Position numbers and translations under genes: made by a program
Shown here: one piece after another, positions 5,649 through 6,782 of the stretch
Layout: every line of letters begins with the position of its first letter
How positions within the stretch are numbered: position 1 is the stretch's first letter
Assembly: GCA_029256005.1 (NCBI GenBank)
Contig: JAQSYS010000095.1
Location: forward strand, 1-6,782
DNA length: 6,782 nt
Reading direction: 5' to 3'
From: Sedimentibacter sp.
Lineage (GTDB): Bacteria; Bacillota; Clostridia; Tissierellales; Sedimentibacteraceae
The notes under the pieces: model-generated
The model's input: only the letters and a program-made list of their open reading frames with translations
The model's database searches: none
What the model was told of the DNA's origin: nothing

Positions 5649-6782
5649 TTACATCATTACCTTATCATTTCTGTAAACTACCTTACCATCAATAAGTGTC
5701 ATTGCTGTTTCGTAATCAACATCCAATAGTGGATTTCCTTTAAATATTGCTATATCTGCATCCTTTCCAACCTCGATGCTTCCAACTCTATCAGCTATTC
5801 CTGTAATTTCTGCCGGATTAATCGTTATTGACTTCCATGCTTCCTCTTCAGGAAGTCCTGCTTTTACAGCCATACCTGCACACATAGGAATATGCTGAAT
5901 TGGTATAACATTAGAATCAGTAATTATTGCAATTTTTATACCTGCATCAAATAATATTTTAGGTGTTTCAAAGCTTTTATTTTTTAGTTCATATTTAACG
6001 CGAGAACCAAATGTTGGCCCTATTAAACATGCTTTTCCTGCTTCCTTTAATTCCTCTGTAATTAAATGACCTTCCGTACAGTGTTCCAGTGTGATGTCTA
6101 AATCAAATTCTTTGGCAATTCTTAGAGCAGTAAATATATCATCAGCTCTGTGAGCATGTGCCTTTAAATGAATTTCCTTTCTCATTACCGGAAGTAATGC
6201 CTCAAGCTTCAAATCAAAGTCAGGCTTTTTGTCAGGATCTTCCTTAGCCTCTTCCATATCTTCCATGTACTGCTTTGCTTCATACAAAGTTTCTCTCAAG
6301 AGTGCAGCAATTGCCATTCTTGTTACAGGAGACTTATGTTGTTCATTATAAGTTCTTTTTGGATTTTCACCAAATGCAATTTTCATTGCAACAGGGTCCT
6401 TTATCACCATGTCATCCACTCTTCTGCCATATGTCTTCATAGCAAGGAATGTTCCACCGATTACATTTGCGCTTCCAGGTCCTGTAACTGCAGTTGTAAC
6501 ACCGCCTTCTATGGCATCCTGAAATCCCTGGTCCATTGGATTAATTGCATCTATAGCTCTTAACTGAGGTGTAATTGGTTCAACATCCTCATTTCCATCT
6601 TCTCCTTCAAAACCTATACCTTCTTCCCACATGCCTATGTGACAGTGTCCGTCAATAAGACCTGGAGTAACTAGATAACCCTTAGCATCAATTACTTCTG
6701 CATCCACAGGAATTTCTAAGTTATTACCTACTGCTTTTATTTTACCTTCTTCAATAATTATTTGACCATTTTCAATATCATC
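5649..6782 (-). CDS. Metal-dependent amidohydrolase (imidazolonepropionase-related), N-terminus outside window
   Basis: 377 residues are visible. The frame stays open to the right edge, so the GTG at 6707 is not the start. Upstream codons give DDIENGQIIIEEGKIKAVG, the usual first beta-sandwich strands of this superfamily, and perhaps 10-20 residues are missing. In visible numbering, the metal-binding HxH is H46/H48 (DGHCHIG). Further conserved histidines follow at 209 and 211 (KAHAHRADD), 234 (LEHCTEGH) and 239. The catalytic-type aspartate is D289 (ITDSN). The C-terminus returns to the sandwich (GSIEVGKDADIAIFKGNPL). The protein should hydrolyse a cyclic or acyclic amide/imide C-N bond, but the family is annotated loosely and I cannot name the substrate. 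No signal peptide can be assessed. A strong terminator follows. No catabolic partner gene is visible here, so context does not help. Confidence 0.88.
   Translation of the reverse strand, partial: DDIENGQIIIEEGKIKAVGNNLEIPVDAEVIDAKGYLVTPGLIDGHCHIGMWEEGIGFEGEDGNEDVEPITPQLRAIDAINPMDQGFQDAIEGGVTTAVTGPGSANVIGGTFLAMKTYGRRVDDMVIKDPVAMKIAFGENPKRTYNEQHKSPVTRMAIAALLRETLYEAKQYMEDMEEAKEDPDKKPDFDLKLEALLPVMRKEIHLKAHAHRADDIFTALRIAKEFDLDITLEHCTEGHLITEELKEAGKACLIGPTFGSRVKYELKNKSFETPKILFDAGIKIAIITDSNVIPIQHIPMCAGMAVKAGLPEEEAWKSITINPAEITGIADRVGSIEVGKDADIAIFKGNPLLDVDYETAMTLIDGKVVYRNDKVMM

Noticed and set aside
6336..6563. Plus-strand open frame opposite the amidohydrolase gene
   Set aside because: Its cysteine-rich composition is an antisense artefact, and it lacks initiation signals.

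Overview
The window is AT-rich and tightly packed, with strong AGGAGG-type ribosome binding sites. The gene families point to an anaerobic, amino-acid-fermenting member of the Clostridia (Peptostreptococcaceae/Tissierellales-like). The evidence is a 2,4-diaminopentanoate dehydrogenase of the ornithine (Stickland) pathway, a RocR-like sigma-54 activator, LuxS, and a TypA GTPase with a P-loop variant I associate with clostridia. Genus cannot be fixed from sequence alone.

Layout. Positions 1-59 hold the first 19 codons of a second copy of the dehydrogenase (minus strand, running off the left edge). Positions 138-1196 hold the complete dehydrogenase (ord-like, minus). Positions 1197-1459 are a regulatory gap with a near-consensus -24/-12 sigma-54 promoter and, about 185-205 bp upstream of the predicted transcript start, two palindromes spaced 21 bp apart. 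Positions 1460-2851 hold a PAS/AAA+/Fis-HTH sigma-54 activator (minus). It diverges from luxS (3053-3532, plus), and each has its own sigma-A-type promoter in the 201-bp gap. luxS converges on typA (3638-5458, minus) across a long imperfect hairpin. Upstream of typA, an intrinsic terminator ends an amidohydrolase gene (5649 to beyond 6782, minus) whose N-terminus lies outside the window.

How it fits together. The left half reads as a self-contained switch. A vegetative promoter makes the activator; the activator probably senses an amino acid such as ornithine and binds the paired palindromes; it then drives sigma-54 polymerase at the promoter directly in front of ord and the second ord copy. 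The promoter geometry is read directly from the sequence. The ligand, and the assignment of the palindromes to this activator, are inference. The right half (luxS, typA, amidohydrolase) is housekeeping or general metabolism with separate transcription units. I see no mobile element, CRISPR array, tRNA or rRNA. The most notable non-coding structures are the paired palindromes at 1386-1432 and the repeat-like hairpin at 3563-3628.
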